A stretch of 64,000 bases of DNA from Scytonema tolypothrichoides VB-61278 (GCF_000828085.3 NZ_JXCA02000002.1:685070-749069), one strand, 5' to 3'. Numbered from the stretch's first letter, positions 37,268 to 47,416 are shown. The notes: a model not told the origin generated them from the letters alone. Program-made: numbers and translations.

Positions 37268-37408
37268 CCTCTCCGTTAAAACTTAACAGTGTTGAGGGTA
37301 CTACTTCAGATTTAACTTATGTCAATCCCTGCCTTACGTTTAAAGTTTCGCACTCCTGACTAGTCTAGATTATACTCAACATGCAAATTACAGAATAATC
37401 AGCACCGC

Positions 37409-37966
37409 CTAAAAATCAAGTAACTTGCTGACATCTAAACTTATATATTCCTCACGTAAATATGAAAAAATAGATTGCACATCTTTTAACTCTTCGTCAC
37501 TCATTTTGTATATATGAATCTCTTTACCCCAATGTGATAACTCAAGAATGATTGACTTTTCAGTGTTTTCTTTTAAAGTCAAGTCAAAAGCTTTTCCCAG
37601 AGATAAACCAAACCACTTTACTCGTCCATACTCGTCAAAAGGCTTGATTAGTAACTCGTCAACTATCGTTGGTGAAAGTTCACTAACTAAGCGAACAGGA
37701 GTATGAGTAGGATGGTCTATTTTCTGCAATAATATTCCCTTTGAACATATTTTTTGCTCAGCATCCTGTAATACTTTTGCTTCTTCTCGCCAGCAGCTTA
37801 ACTCAAAAAAATTACATGTTGGCGCAAAAAGATGAATTAGCTCTTGATAATGAGCTGTATGTATCGGAACCATTACACCAGATATCGGCTCGTGATACAT
37901 TCGTATCTCTATATGAGCTTTATACATATAGCAGGAGCTTTTACTAAGAACCTTGAGCGGGTGCAT
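37409..37966 (-). CDS. Hypothetical protein
   Basis: 185 residues from the first ATG; Met14 or Met23 are alternative starts. Soluble, mixed alpha-beta character, with motifs I cannot place (FELSCWREEAKVL, ILELSHWGKEIHIYK). No signal peptide. It sits within the glycan locus between a GT2 gene and the membrane protein gene, 51 bp downstream of no gene and 141 bp before the next one. Base composition is slightly more AT-rich than its neighbours. Confidence 0.5.
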   Translation of the reverse strand: MHPLKVLSKSSCYMYKAHIEIRMYHEPISGVMVPIHTAHYQELIHLFAPTCNFFELSCWREEAKVLQDAEQKICSKGILLQKIDHPTHTPVRLVSELSPTIVDELLIKPFDEYGRVKWFGLSLGKAFDLTLKENTEKSIILELSHWGKEIHIYKMSDEELKDVQSIFSYLREEYISLDVSKLLDF

Positions 37967-38016
37967 GAACTACTCAATTCATAATCTCATAATCTAATAT
38001 CCAAAATCTAAAATCC

Positions 38017-38982
38017 CTACAACGACTCAATTATCTTGGCATTCTCCGGCAACTTCGCTTCCCTTTGCCCAGCTGCACGTGCGCGAGCTGTGTACAATCC
38101 AATAGGAGTACTCACTAAATCTACAAGGCTAGCTTTTCCTGCTAAAGCCTTCATGCTGTCTTTTGGTAGTTCCTTCAATAACCACCGTCCCAATAGATAA
38201 AAGCATTCGCTGAGTGTGATATCCCGCATTAAATCCACACCGTGAAGTTCATGCAAATAGCGATTTGAGCGTCCGTAGCGCCGCCATTGACTTTCTAGTT
38301 CCTTGAGTGTGGCGCGGTGGCGGTGCTTGACAACTGCATTGGGGGCAAATTCCAAACGTCCAATTTTTTCTTGCAAAATTCGCCAACACATATCAGCATC
38401 ACCACCACTGGTTAGGTAGGGACGAAACAAACCTACTTGTTCCAAAGCTTGGCGTCGAATTGCTAAATTTGCTGTTTGACCGTAGGGACAGAAGGGATGA
38501 GCAAGAGTGTGCTTTTGTGACAGGGTTTCTTGGCGGTCTGCGTGCTGTTCTAACAGGGTTTTTCCTGGTAGCGCCACAATCTCACCGGCGACAAGGACGA
38601 TATCTTGGTTGACAAAAGGAGCAATTAATGCGTGTAACCATTCTGGTTCTGGACGACAATCTGCATCGGTAAAAGCAAGTATCTCACCAGTTGCGGCACG
38701 AATGCCAACGTTACGGGCGGCGTAGGAACTTTGGATGTGGTTCTCGCTTTTGGGACGAATTGTGATTTGGCTATTTTCACTAGCTTGTTGAAGTAAGGCA
38801 AAAGTGCGATCGCCACTGTTATTATCTACCAGCAAATACTCTACCTGGTGTTTTGGGTAAGTTTGAGCCGATAGACAACACAGCAACTCTGGTAAATCTG
38901 CTTCACCGTTATAAACAGGTATAACCACCGATACTTTTGGCAAGAAGGTATCAGTGGTTCTTTCAACTGGTTCATGGTTCAT
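38017..38982 (-). CDS. Family 2 glycosyltransferase
   Basis: 321 residues, GT-A fold. VSVVIPVYNGEADLPELL at the N-terminus, VDNNSGDRT, then FTDADCRPEPEWL with the DxD metal site (about residues 108-112), and a C-terminal GGDADMCWRILQ segment containing the catalytic ED/W-like motif. No clear membrane anchor. It probably adds a sugar to an extracellular polysaccharide or glycolipid. Start ATG fits the family; an extra in-frame upstream region is absent. Confidence 0.85.
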   Translation of the reverse strand: MNHEPVERTTDTFLPKVSVVIPVYNGEADLPELLCCLSAQTYPKHQVEYLLVDNNSGDRTFALLQQASENSQITIRPKSENHIQSSYAARNVGIRAATGEILAFTDADCRPEPEWLHALIAPFVNQDIVLVAGEIVALPGKTLLEQHADRQETLSQKHTLAHPFCPYGQTANLAIRRQALEQVGLFRPYLTSGGDADMCWRILQEKIGRLEFAPNAVVKHRHRATLKELESQWRRYGRSNRYLHELHGVDLMRDITLSECFYLLGRWLLKELPKDSMKALAGKASLVDLVSTPIGLYTARARAAGQREAKLPENAKIIESL

Positions 38983-39106
38983 GGTTTTGAGATTTTGGAT
39001 TCATAATTGAGGACTGTGGGTTATTTTATTAACAGCTAAGCACTCACTACTACTTACCAACTAGTCCTTTATCCAATATTTCCAATCCAAAATCACCTAA
39101 CTTTAG

Positions 39107-40453
39107 CTAAAGTTTTAGATCTACCGCGCGATTACTCATTGGTTGTTGCTGCAACGGTCGATTTTGTTGCGTAGGTTGAGCAAACTTGTTACTAGATAGA
39201 GCTGCTAGCGCACGCGCGTATTGAGGATCACTCTGAGTTCCGATCAAATTTGGATTTGCTGCGAGTTGACGCTGTTGTGCCTCTGTTAGTTCTAACTTGA
39301 TATCTGGCGCAATTCCCTTGTGGTTGATATCTGTGCCCTTGGGAGTGTAATAATGGGCTATGGTAATAGCTACGCCAGAACCATCTGCGAGTTCATGAAC
39401 CGATTGTACTAGGGCTTTGCCAAAGGTTTGAGTGCCAACAACTACCGCTCGGTTATTATCCTTGAGTGCGCCTGTGAGGATTTCGCTAGCACTGGCTGAA
39501 TTGCCATCCACTAGTATCGCTAGAGGGCGTTTTGTCATGGCAGTATGATTTGCCTTCATTTCGTCACTGCCTCCCACACGATCCACTGTCTTGACAATTG
39601 CACCGTTATCCATCCACATCCGGGCAATTTCAATACTTGCCTGCAATAAACCGCCTGGGTTTCCACGTAGATCCAAGACAAAGGCATCGACTTGCTTGCC
39701 ATTTAAATCGCGGATGGCTCGTCGCATCTGAGTTGAAGCATGGGCACTGAACTCGCGCAGGCGGATATAGCCAATGCGGCGATCACCTTCTTGCTTTAAA
39801 GTGTAACGCACTGTCGGCACTTCAATACTTGCCCGTGTCAAATTCACATCAAAAGCACTCTGTCCATCTCTTGCTAACCGCAAAGTCAACTTACTCCCTG
39901 CTTTGCCACGAATGAGCTTTGAGGCATCTTCCACTTTCATTTGGCTTGTGGGTTTGCCGTCAATTGCCACAATTTGGTCCCCAGCTTTTATACCTGCTTT
40001 GAGTGCAGGGGAATTTTCTATGGCTTCGATAACGGTCAGTCTCTTGGTTTGCTCGTTCAATTCCATCCGAATGCCAATTCCAGAGACTTCCCCAGATGTT
40101 TGGTTGGTTAAAGCTTCATACTGTTGGGGATCCATAAATCGAGTGTAAGGATCACCCAACTTTTCTAATGCTTGACGGACGGCAGTGTATGCTTCTTCAC
40201 GGTTCGTATAGTCTTTGCTCAGCAGAGTTTGTCTCACTGCTACCCAATTTTGTTTATTAAATGAGCCATCAACATATTCGCGATTTACTAATTGCCAGAC
40301 GTTATCGACTACTGCTTTTGGACTATCTTGCAGAGCTGCACGCACAGAACGACACCAAACTGGACCAAAAGCGGACAACGTAGCGGTTGAGGCGATTGCT
40401 CCGCTAATAAAAGCTACTTGGAGCGGCGAGTAACGTTTCGCAGATCGATTCAT
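39107..40453 (-). CDS. C-terminal processing protease (S41, PDZ), secreted
   Basis: 448 residues. An N-terminal membrane or signal segment (about 12-30) is followed by the S41 pre-domain, a PDZ domain (about 120-195, GIGIRMELNE to LRLARDGQ) and the protease core. The catalytic Ser is in VDGNSASASEILTG and the Lys in GTQTFGKALVQ. It acts in the periplasm or thylakoid lumen. Cyanobacteria have CtpA, CtpB and CtpC paralogues. This is most like CtpB in my judgement, but the symbol is withheld; CtpA is the D1-processing enzyme. Confidence 0.9.
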   Translation of the reverse strand: MNRSAKRYSPLQVAFISGAIASTATLSAFGPVWCRSVRAALQDSPKAVVDNVWQLVNREYVDGSFNKQNWVAVRQTLLSKDYTNREEAYTAVRQALEKLGDPYTRFMDPQQYEALTNQTSGEVSGIGIRMELNEQTKRLTVIEAIENSPALKAGIKAGDQIVAIDGKPTSQMKVEDASKLIRGKAGSKLTLRLARDGQSAFDVNLTRASIEVPTVRYTLKQEGDRRIGYIRLREFSAHASTQMRRAIRDLNGKQVDAFVLDLRGNPGGLLQASIEIARMWMDNGAIVKTVDRVGGSDEMKANHTAMTKRPLAILVDGNSASASEILTGALKDNNRAVVVGTQTFGKALVQSVHELADGSGVAITIAHYYTPKGTDINHKGIAPDIKLELTEAQQRQLAANPNLIGTQSDPQYARALAALSSNKFAQPTQQNRPLQQQPMSNRAVDLKL

Positions 40454-40906
40454 GTATCTTGACTGGAATAATTGTATTGTTGACAGTGTAGCAATCTGAC
40501 TTTGCAGGGATTTATAAGTTTTTCTTCCTAATTATGCTTTGTTCATCACTTTTCCTTGATGTTTTTTGAGAAAACTGCATATTGTTCAAACAGCTTCTTT
40601 ACTTTAGCTTACTTCTCCCGTCAGCTAAGTGCCACCATATGATAGTTTCATCAGCAGTGCTATCCAATCCGGCAATATTGCTTAAAATAGCTTATGGGGA
40701 ACAGGGAACAGGGAACAGGGAACAGGGAACAGGGAACAGTGAACAGTGAACAGTGAACAGTGAAGATAAACTCTACGTAGCTGAGCAAAAATTTTTGGAG
40801 GAGTTTTATAGTACACCTCATCATTCATACAGCAGTCAACTCTTCTTATGGAAATGTTTAGTTCGCTGCTTCAAGTGGAGTTGCTTATTATACAATAAAC
40901 CTTCGA
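40454..40906. other. Spacer with heptamer array
   Basis: Contains the heptamer array at 40697-40766; the rest is AT-rich without a recognisable gene or RNA. Confidence 0.6.
40697..40766. repeat. Heptanucleotide tandem array (GGGAACA/GTGAACA)
   Basis: Six exact GGGAACA units (40697-40738), three GTGAACA (40739-40759) and a final GTGAAGA (40760-40766). Such short tandemly repeated repetitive sequences typify heterocystous cyanobacteria and may vary in number between strains. Confidence 0.95.
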
Positions 40907-41623
40907 TTGAGTACCGTTGACAAACCTAAAGTGACAAACAACCAATCTAATTCAGTGTCAGAGCGATTCCACAGAAGGCGGCAATTTTTACAAAAACTCG
41001 CTTTGGGATTGTGTCTCGTATTGCTTAGCTGGGTAGTTTTTAACACTGTAACCATTATTTCTGCATCTTCTAGACAAGTAGATGCCTTTTTTGTACTCGG
41101 TGGCAGTATTCGTCGGGAAATTTATGTCGCCGAGTTAGCACAACAATATCCGCAAACTCCGATATTAATTTCTCGGGGTTCTCCGGATCCGTGCATAATG
41201 CTTGTTTTTCAACGCCTAGCGCCCCAGAGACTGCAAAACGTTTGGTTGGAAAAGTGTGCGGATTCTACGTTTGATAATTTTTACTATTCCATTCCCATCC
41301 TGCGTCGTTGGGGAGTCCACAAGGTGAAGCTGATTAGTTCTCAAACACACTTCCCGCGTGCAAAATGGATGGCACAAATTCTTTTTGGTGTTCATGGTAT
41401 TTGGGTAGAAACAGACATTGTTCCAGAACAAGGTGTGCCAGGTAATCGAGAATCTTGGTCGAAAACAGGACTAGATGTGACGCGTAGCTTGTTATGGGCG
41501 GGGTTAAGTCGGATAATTCAACCGCAATGTTCTAGTGTGATGAAACTAGTAGACGTAAGTATGGACTTTTGGCGACTTCGGGGTTTTAAATGTGAACGCC
41601 AGCAAGACTTAAACATTCATTAA
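40907..41623 (+). CDS. YdcF-family (DUF218) membrane-anchored protein
   Basis: 238 residues. A single N-terminal membrane segment (about 31-52) precedes a DUF218 domain: VDAFFVLGGSIRREIYVAELAQ, ILISRGSPDPC and the ISSQTHFPRAKWM signature. YdcF proteins (including SanA/ElyC) act in envelope or peptidoglycan-linked processes of unclear chemistry. The start is uncertain: TTG 40907, or GTG 40931, since no ATG precedes the helix. Confidence 0.8.
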   Translation: MSTVDKPKVTNNQSNSVSERFHRRRQFLQKLALGLCLVLLSWVVFNTVTIISASSRQVDAFFVLGGSIRREIYVAELAQQYPQTPILISRGSPDPCIMLVFQRLAPQRLQNVWLEKCADSTFDNFYYSIPILRRWGVHKVKLISSQTHFPRAKWMAQILFGVHGIWVETDIVPEQGVPGNRESWSKTGLDVTRSLLWAGLSRIIQPQCSSVMKLVDVSMDFWRLRGFKCERQQDLNIH

Positions 41624-42129
41624 CACATTTTTAACCAAAATGATAGAAAAATTAAGGCAGATGCCATTGTAGATCGAGTAATTTGGAAGCAATTGTTCTA
41701 CACAGAACTACGGGTATAAAGGTGTAGGAGTCTAGGGGTGTAGGGATGTAGGGGAAAAGAGGGATTTTTTCGGTACACACCCTAATGCCTTTGAGGCTGC
41801 GACTTCGGCATGAGTTCAGTGCTTCGACAGGCGAAGTAACCATCGAACGCTGAGTGATCACCTTGGCGTTGCCCATACCCCCTTACGCCCTTAATTCGCT
41901 GTCCCCACTAATCACATCTGTTACACCCTTACAACAAAGCCACCGGGGCATTGACCAAACACAAACTCAACAGCAACAGGAAGTAAACAGCATTCTTTGC
42001 GTTTAGGGTGTGTTGATCAACTCTAAAAGTATTAATAAATCTGGCTTCTAGTTAAGTTGAGCAACTATGTATAACTTTTACGCAGCAGTAAGACAACTTA
42101 TCTAAAAAATGCCTTCATTGGAGGAGAAA
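41624..42129. other. Spacer with GTGTAGG-type repeats
   Basis: Imperfect GGTGTAG/GATGTAG units lie at 41710-41755, with a GC-rich dispersed repeat around 41790-41875. No gene is supported; the antisense frame 41652-41876 is repeat-derived. Confidence 0.5.
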
Positions 42130-43932
42130 ATGAAATTTATCAAATTGCTAGTACTTAGCGTTGCTGTCATTTTTTTTGCATGGATGAGTCCACTGCAAGC
42201 TAGTCCAATAGCTCAATTGCCAACTCCTATACCTTCAGTTCAAGAACGTGAAACAACATCTTTGAAAAATTCACAGGATGTCCTGACCGTTGCAACTTTC
42301 AATGTTGAGAATTTAGATCCTAGGGATCAACGTTTCAATAATATTGCCAAAATTATTGTCAATAATTTGAATGCACCTGATGTCATCAGTTTAGTTGAAG
42401 TTCAAGATAACAATGGTCCAACGAATGATGACGTTGTGAATGCAAATCAGACATACCAAGAACTTATTGCTGCTATCGAAAATATCAGTGGTCCAACATA
42501 CAACTTTGTTGATATTGCGCCCATCGATGATCAAGATGGTGGAGAACCTGGAGGCAATATCCGTGTCGGTTTCTTGTTTCGACCGAATCGAATTACCCTC
42601 GTTAAACTGCCCAAAAAAGGTGGCCCATTAGATGCTGTGGCTATTCGTCAAAGTTCAAATAGTCCTGATTTGTCTTTGAATCCAGGTCGTATTGACCCTA
42701 CGAATAATGCTTTTGATGACAGCCGTAAGCCACTTGCAGCAGAGTTTTTATTTAATGACCAAAAACTGTTCATCGTTGCTAATCACTTTGTTTCCAAGCG
42801 TGGAGGTTCTCCAGACGACGCTAAACGCGAGAAGCAAGCTCAAGTTGTTAATCAATTTGTAACGCAACTATTACAGGTTGACCCTGATACCAACGTGATT
42901 GTAATGGGTGATCTCAACGATTTACCCGATTCGCCAACTCTGAAGACTTTGAAGGGAAATATTCTTGAGAATCTGACAGAAGGTTTACCTTTGAGCGATC
43001 GCTATACTTTTAATTTCCGTGGCAATTTTCAATTAATTGACCACTTGTTAGTGAGTAAAAATCTTTCCGTTGTTACTCAGCCTAAAATTGACATTGTGCA
43101 TGTTAACGTTGGCTTCAGTAGGTCAGTCAGCGACCACGATCCTATTATTGCAGCCTTTACACTGCCTGCAAACCAGACCAATTCTTCTACAATTCGTTCC
43201 GTTATCCAACTGACTGCTACTGGTCGTTCAATAACTCTATTGCCCCAGTTATCCAACTCAGCTCTGATTGAAGAACTAGCTAAAGAGTATACACCCAGAA
43301 AAGCGTTGAACTATGATCGAGCCAGAGACGAAATGTTTGGTATTATTGATAATAAAGCTGGTTTGGTTACAGACATTTATGCCAGTTATCAAATTCGTTT
43401 AACTGGCAATGGTGATCCTAGTCAGGAAGCTGACAGACTAGGACTGAATACTGAACATGTTTGGCCACAGAGTAAAGGTGCTAACAGTGGTAATGCTCGA
43501 AGTGACCTTCATCATCTGTTTCCTGCCCGAGAAAATATTAATAGCGATCGAGGCAATAAACCTTTTGACGATATAGCCGATACAAATACTGAGAAATGGT
43601 ATCGAAATGATACTATTCTATCGGCAATTCCTAGTGGTGCAATTGATGAGTTCAGCGAATCAGGATCTTCTAGATTTGAGCCTAGAGAGAAAGTTAAAGG
43701 AGATATTGCCAGGGCAATGTTTTATTTCTACACTATCTATCGTGACCGAGCAGACGCAGAAGACCCTAATTACTTTCAAAAGCAGCGTCAAACTTTGTGT
43801 AAATGGAACCAGCAAGACCCCCCGGATATTGCGGAGATTGATCGCAATCGTGCGATCGCCGAATTTCAGGGAAATGAGAATCCATTCGTGCTAGATATCA
43901 CATTAGCAGAACGGGCGTACTGTAATCCTTAA
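42130..43932 (+). CDS. Secreted fusion of EEP-type nuclease and endonuclease I
   Basis: 600 residues from ATG 42130, which follows GGAGG (42120-42124) at 5 nt; an upstream ATG (42109) is less likely. A signal peptide (about 1-25, hydrophobic, ending in an Ala/Ser-rich site) leads to an endonuclease/exonuclease/phosphatase domain (about 45-345) with LTVATFNVENLD, VMGDLNDLPDS and a C-terminal SDHDPI motif. After a linker comes an endonuclease I domain (about 380-590) with NTEHVWPQS (H443 as general base) and DLHHLFPAREN, a beta-beta-alpha-metal fold. Extracellular DNA/RNA degradation, perhaps for nutrient scavenging, is inferred. Confidence 0.9.
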   Translation: MKFIKLLVLSVAVIFFAWMSPLQASPIAQLPTPIPSVQERETTSLKNSQDVLTVATFNVENLDPRDQRFNNIAKIIVNNLNAPDVISLVEVQDNNGPTNDDVVNANQTYQELIAAIENISGPTYNFVDIAPIDDQDGGEPGGNIRVGFLFRPNRITLVKLPKKGGPLDAVAIRQSSNSPDLSLNPGRIDPTNNAFDDSRKPLAAEFLFNDQKLFIVANHFVSKRGGSPDDAKREKQAQVVNQFVTQLLQVDPDTNVIVMGDLNDLPDSPTLKTLKGNILENLTEGLPLSDRYTFNFRGNFQLIDHLLVSKNLSVVTQPKIDIVHVNVGFSRSVSDHDPIIAAFTLPANQTNSSTIRSVIQLTATGRSITLLPQLSNSALIEELAKEYTPRKALNYDRARDEMFGIIDNKAGLVTDIYASYQIRLTGNGDPSQEADRLGLNTEHVWPQSKGANSGNARSDLHHLFPARENINSDRGNKPFDDIADTNTEKWYRNDTILSAIPSGAIDEFSESGSSRFEPREKVKGDIARAMFYFYTIYRDRADAEDPNYFQKQRQTLCKWNQQDPPDIAEIDRNRAIAEFQGNENPFVLDITLAERAYCNP

Positions 43933-44112
43933 AACCCACATTCCGCACCTTGAACTGTCACATATCTTGCGATCGTAGTAAGCTAAGGTTTATGCATGTC
44001 ACAAATGTTATGAGATGTTTGGCTCATGGGCAGACCAAAAATTTGTCACTATCTTAAGGCTGTTTGATATGCGATCTGCAAAGCAGCGCAGCAGCGTTTG
44101 CGCAGCGCCCCC

Positions 44113-46569
44113 TTAGGGGCTAGCTATCGCCTCAATTATAGATAACGGTACTTCCGCAAAATACTGTCGCTGAAATTGTTCTTCCCGAACAGCAGCTAAA
44201 AATTTTTCTACAGCAGCCTCTGCTTGAGTTGTTTCTATGGTATGCTGCTGATTAAAAACCAACATACGGTCTTGACGTGAGATTGTGAAACCCAAATATC
44301 TCAAACCTCTTAACCCAAAAAGTAAAGTTTGGTCATTGATACCCAGCTTTTCCAATAACTGAATACGGGTCACAGGTTGATTTGTGCGGCTGAGATATTT
44401 AGCAATTCCTACAAGAGTAAACCAGATTTGTTCTGGTGGTTTGGGATTTGGTTTTGACCAAGCTAGTGCTAGGGGTTGTTGGTTGTGAAGCGATCGCCTC
44501 AAATGCACACGTAAATCATCCCAACTTGTCGGACACTCTTTGAGGAGGAGGGGAGGAGTCGGGAGTCGGGAGGAGGCAGTGCGTTGGGGAGCCAGTACTG
44601 CAGGAGGGTTTCCCTCCGTAGGTATCTGGCGTTCGGGTTTCCCGACTTGAAGCAACTGCCGTTCGGGAGTCGGGATATTCCGCCAATCTATAATAAGTGT
44701 TTGAGATGACGATGCTAATGCTGAGTTCACCCGGGAACGTACAGCTATAAGTCGGATTTCATAGCGTTTTTTGAAAGTGTTGTAGTCCAGTTCAGCTATA
44801 CAATCACACCTTCCTAGTGGTAATTCATCTTTATAATGTCCCCACCAGACCCCAGGAAAAGGATTTCTTGTCGAATCATCCCGAATATCAAACTCCGCTT
44901 TTATGTACTGTACCTTTTTCCCCTGCGAATCTTGCTGATTGCGATGCCAAGTATTTTCAAACCAGCAGTTTTGAATCAAAAGTTTCGGAACTGGGTTTCC
45001 CATTCCACAAGGTTCTAGCAGTTTCAATTCCAGAAATAAATCTTTCCCCAAATCTGCTACTGCCACAGCTAAGTCAGCCTGCACAGTTGGTGTTAGAGTT
45101 ACTCCTCCCAGAGATTGACGTAACCTCTGGTTAATTGCTTGTGTAAATAAAGGTATATTCTCTACTGGAAGACTTAACCCTGCTGCATAAGGATGTCCAC
45201 CAAATCGATGCAACAAATGTGCTTGGTCTTTTACTAATTGATATAAATCAACCGAATTGACAGAACGCGCTGAACCCCGCGCGAGAAGAGGAGGGGGGGA
45301 AGGGGGAGATGAGGAAGTATTTAGAAATTCTTCTCCTTGTCCTCCTTGTCCTATCTCCCCAGTTACCTCTGTACTCAACAAAATTGTCGGGCGTCCTGTG
45401 TCCTGTGCGACTTGTCCAGCGACTAACCCTAAGACGCCGACAGCCCATTGGGGGTCTTCCAAAACGATGACGCTGGTGGTTGATAAGTCCATTTTGGAGA
45501 GTTTTTGCGCGACTTGCCCAGCAACATCTTTCTGCAAAGACTTGCGACGACTGTTCGCTAATTCTGTGACTTCTGCGAGTTCATTCACACGCTTTTGGTC
45601 GCGACTTGTGAGTAATTCCACGCAAAAAGAAGCATCACCTTGAATGCGACTGACAGCGTTAATTCGGGGACCTAAACCAAAGGAGATATCTGTGGGGCGA
45701 TCGCCACTTTTCTGGCATAATTCCAACAGTCGCCCGACACCCGGACGCCGTCTCTTATCTGGTGTTTTCTTAAAATCCTCTTGTAGTCGCCCAATTCCCA
45801 ACTGTGCCAAATAGCGACAGTCTCCACTCAACTGCACCAAGTCAGCAATAAGTCCAACCGCGACTAAATCCAACAAATCCTCTAACGGTTGTTGCGGGAC
45901 ATTTGGCAGAGTTTGATAAAAAGCCTCCACCAACTTGTAAGCCACCGCCACCCCAGAAAGATGAGACAGTTGATGTGTTTCTGGCAAATAGCGAGGATTA
46001 ATAATTGCCGTTACAGGGGGACGTTCCGGAGGTAAGGTGTGATGGTCTGTCACTATAACATCTACACCCAGGTGTTTGGCATAAATAATTTCACTAATAT
46101 TTGTACTGCCAGTATCGCAAGTCACAATCAACTGAAAGCCTTGTCTTGCAAGCTTATCAATTCCTTGGCAGTTCAATCCGTGGGATTCGGTTAAGCGATT
46201 AGGAATGTAATAAATTAGCTGCGTATTTTGGGCCAAAAATTGTCCCAAACCATCCCACAGAACAGCAGTAGATGTAATACCATCAGCATCAAAATCTCCC
46301 CAAATAGCAACTTTTTCCCCAGCATCTCGTGCTTGTTGCAACCGTTCCACCGCCAGATGCATTTCTTGCCCAAACTCAAACGGACTCGCAGCTTCATAAG
46401 CTTGTGAGTTGACAAAAGCGTCTAATTGTGGTTTTTCTCTGATTCCTCGTTGCCATAACAACTGCGCTGCAAAATACCCACCCGATGCAGGTGCATATTG
46501 CTTCACCGCTTGGATAAACGATTCTGGCGGTTGTTCAGTTGTTGCAAGAATCCACTGTTGTTCTGACAT
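44113..46569 (-). CDS. recJ: Single-stranded-DNA-specific exonuclease RecJ with two repeat-derived inserts
   Basis: 818 residues, longer than the usual 700-760. DHH phosphoesterase motifs are intact: WGDFDADGITS, VTDHHTLPPE, and a HRFGGHPYAAG motif of DHHA1, plus the OB-like region. It degrades ssDNA 5' to 3' in recombinational and mismatch repair. Two in-frame inserts interrupt it: about residues 399-440 (45250-45371, Gly/Pro/Ser-rich) and 630-676 (44540-44680), both encoded by dispersed repeats and both at loop-like positions outside catalytic motifs. The gene is probably functional. Confidence 0.92.
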   Translation of the reverse strand: MSEQQWILATTEQPPESFIQAVKQYAPASGGYFAAQLLWQRGIREKPQLDAFVNSQAYEAASPFEFGQEMHLAVERLQQARDAGEKVAIWGDFDADGITSTAVLWDGLGQFLAQNTQLIYYIPNRLTESHGLNCQGIDKLARQGFQLIVTCDTGSTNISEIIYAKHLGVDVIVTDHHTLPPERPPVTAIINPRYLPETHQLSHLSGVAVAYKLVEAFYQTLPNVPQQPLEDLLDLVAVGLIADLVQLSGDCRYLAQLGIGRLQEDFKKTPDKRRRPGVGRLLELCQKSGDRPTDISFGLGPRINAVSRIQGDASFCVELLTSRDQKRVNELAEVTELANSRRKSLQKDVAGQVAQKLSKMDLSTTSVIVLEDPQWAVGVLGLVAGQVAQDTGRPTILLSTEVTGEIGQGGQGEEFLNTSSSPPSPPPLLARGSARSVNSVDLYQLVKDQAHLLHRFGGHPYAAGLSLPVENIPLFTQAINQRLRQSLGGVTLTPTVQADLAVAVADLGKDLFLELKLLEPCGMGNPVPKLLIQNCWFENTWHRNQQDSQGKKVQYIKAEFDIRDDSTRNPFPGVWWGHYKDELPLGRCDCIAELDYNTFKKRYEIRLIAVRSRVNSALASSSQTLIIDWRNIPTPERQLLQVGKPERQIPTEGNPPAVLAPQRTASSRLPTPPLLLKECPTSWDDLRVHLRRSLHNQQPLALAWSKPNPKPPEQIWFTLVGIAKYLSRTNQPVTRIQLLEKLGINDQTLLFGLRGLRYLGFTISRQDRMLVFNQQHTIETTQAEAAVEKFLAAVREEQFQRQYFAEVPLSIIEAIASP
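44545..44690. repeat. Dispersed repeat inside recJ
   Basis: It carries TTGGGGAGCCAGT (44584-44596, also at 24948-24960) and GGTTTCCCGACTTGAAG (44636-44652), shared with the 68-bp unit copies at 25033-25049 and, inverted, 47749-47766. A second low-complexity insert in the gene is at 45250-45371. Confidence 0.85.
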
Positions 46570-46748
46570 TTGAATTCTCCCCGCCTTGAAAAACGGGGAT
46601 TATAGACTGTTGTTGCTTTGTGCGGCTCAAAGCCACACTCCTAACTGATAACTGATAACCCTTCGGGTATGACCTCCGGTCACGCTTCGCGCTCCGCAGT
46701 CGCCGTGAGAGCGGAAAGCCGTCATTCGCGCTGTCTCACTGATAACTG

Positions 46749-47387
46749 TTAAACTGGTGCTTCTTGCTCCGAGATCTGAGGTTCACTCACTAAAGTATTC
46801 AACACGACTTCACTTGCAACACCATCCGACTTACGAGGACGCATAGTAGGACGAGAACGTCTGTAACCTGCCCTTTCAGCCTTTTGGTGTTCGTAATCAA
46901 TTAGTCTGCCATAGTAATCATGCTTGCTTAAATTCATCGACAAGAAAACATGCTGGCGAACATTCCCAAAACCCTTACGGTTGAAAAACTTCACAGCGGG
47001 ACTATTTGCCGGATCTGTATCCACCAACATGAACCGTGCTCCATCTTCAATCATACGTGCTATGACCCTATCAACGAGCTTGTCTCCTACGCCGCGACGC
47101 TGAAATTTAGGACTCACTCCTAACCACAGAATGTATCCATAAGTCCAACTTGCTTTAGTAATAATAGTTCCTAAAATGAATCCTGCTAATTGTTCATCAA
47201 CTTCTGCAACCAGACAGTATTCTGGATCAGTGTTATAAAGTCCTATAACTTCCCACTCATCCCAGCAACGATATAAATAGGGATATGAATCGCTGGTAAA
47301 TAACTCTTCACCCAAGTGATAAACAGGGGCTATGTCATCTATTCGTATTTCGCGGACAAAAACCGCATCATTTTCATCAAAATGCAT
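46749..47387 (-). CDS. GNAT family N-acetyltransferase (RimI-like)
   Basis: 212 residues with the acetyl-CoA-binding signature VSPKFQRRGVGDKLVDRV (Arg-Arg-Gly-x-Gly). The NATs domain spans about 12-165. A C-terminal 45-residue basic then acidic tail is unlike the core and may be disordered. Substrate unknown; RimI-type enzymes acetylate protein N-termini. It lies 29 bp downstream of the PD-(D/E)XK gene, same strand. Confidence 0.85.
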   Translation of the reverse strand: MHFDENDAVFVREIRIDDIAPVYHLGEELFTSDSYPYLYRCWDEWEVIGLYNTDPEYCLVAEVDEQLAGFILGTIITKASWTYGYILWLGVSPKFQRRGVGDKLVDRVIARMIEDGARFMLVDTDPANSPAVKFFNRKGFGNVRQHVFLSMNLSKHDYYGRLIDYEHQKAERAGYRRSRPTMRPRKSDGVASEVVLNTLVSEPQISEQEAPV

Positions 47388-47416
47388 AAAATAATAATCA
47401 AAAAGTTATCTGTCAT

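Noticed and set aside
40697-40766. Possible CRISPR-like array.
   Set aside because: Units are 7 bp with no spacers; it is a heptamer tandem repeat, and no cas genes are present.
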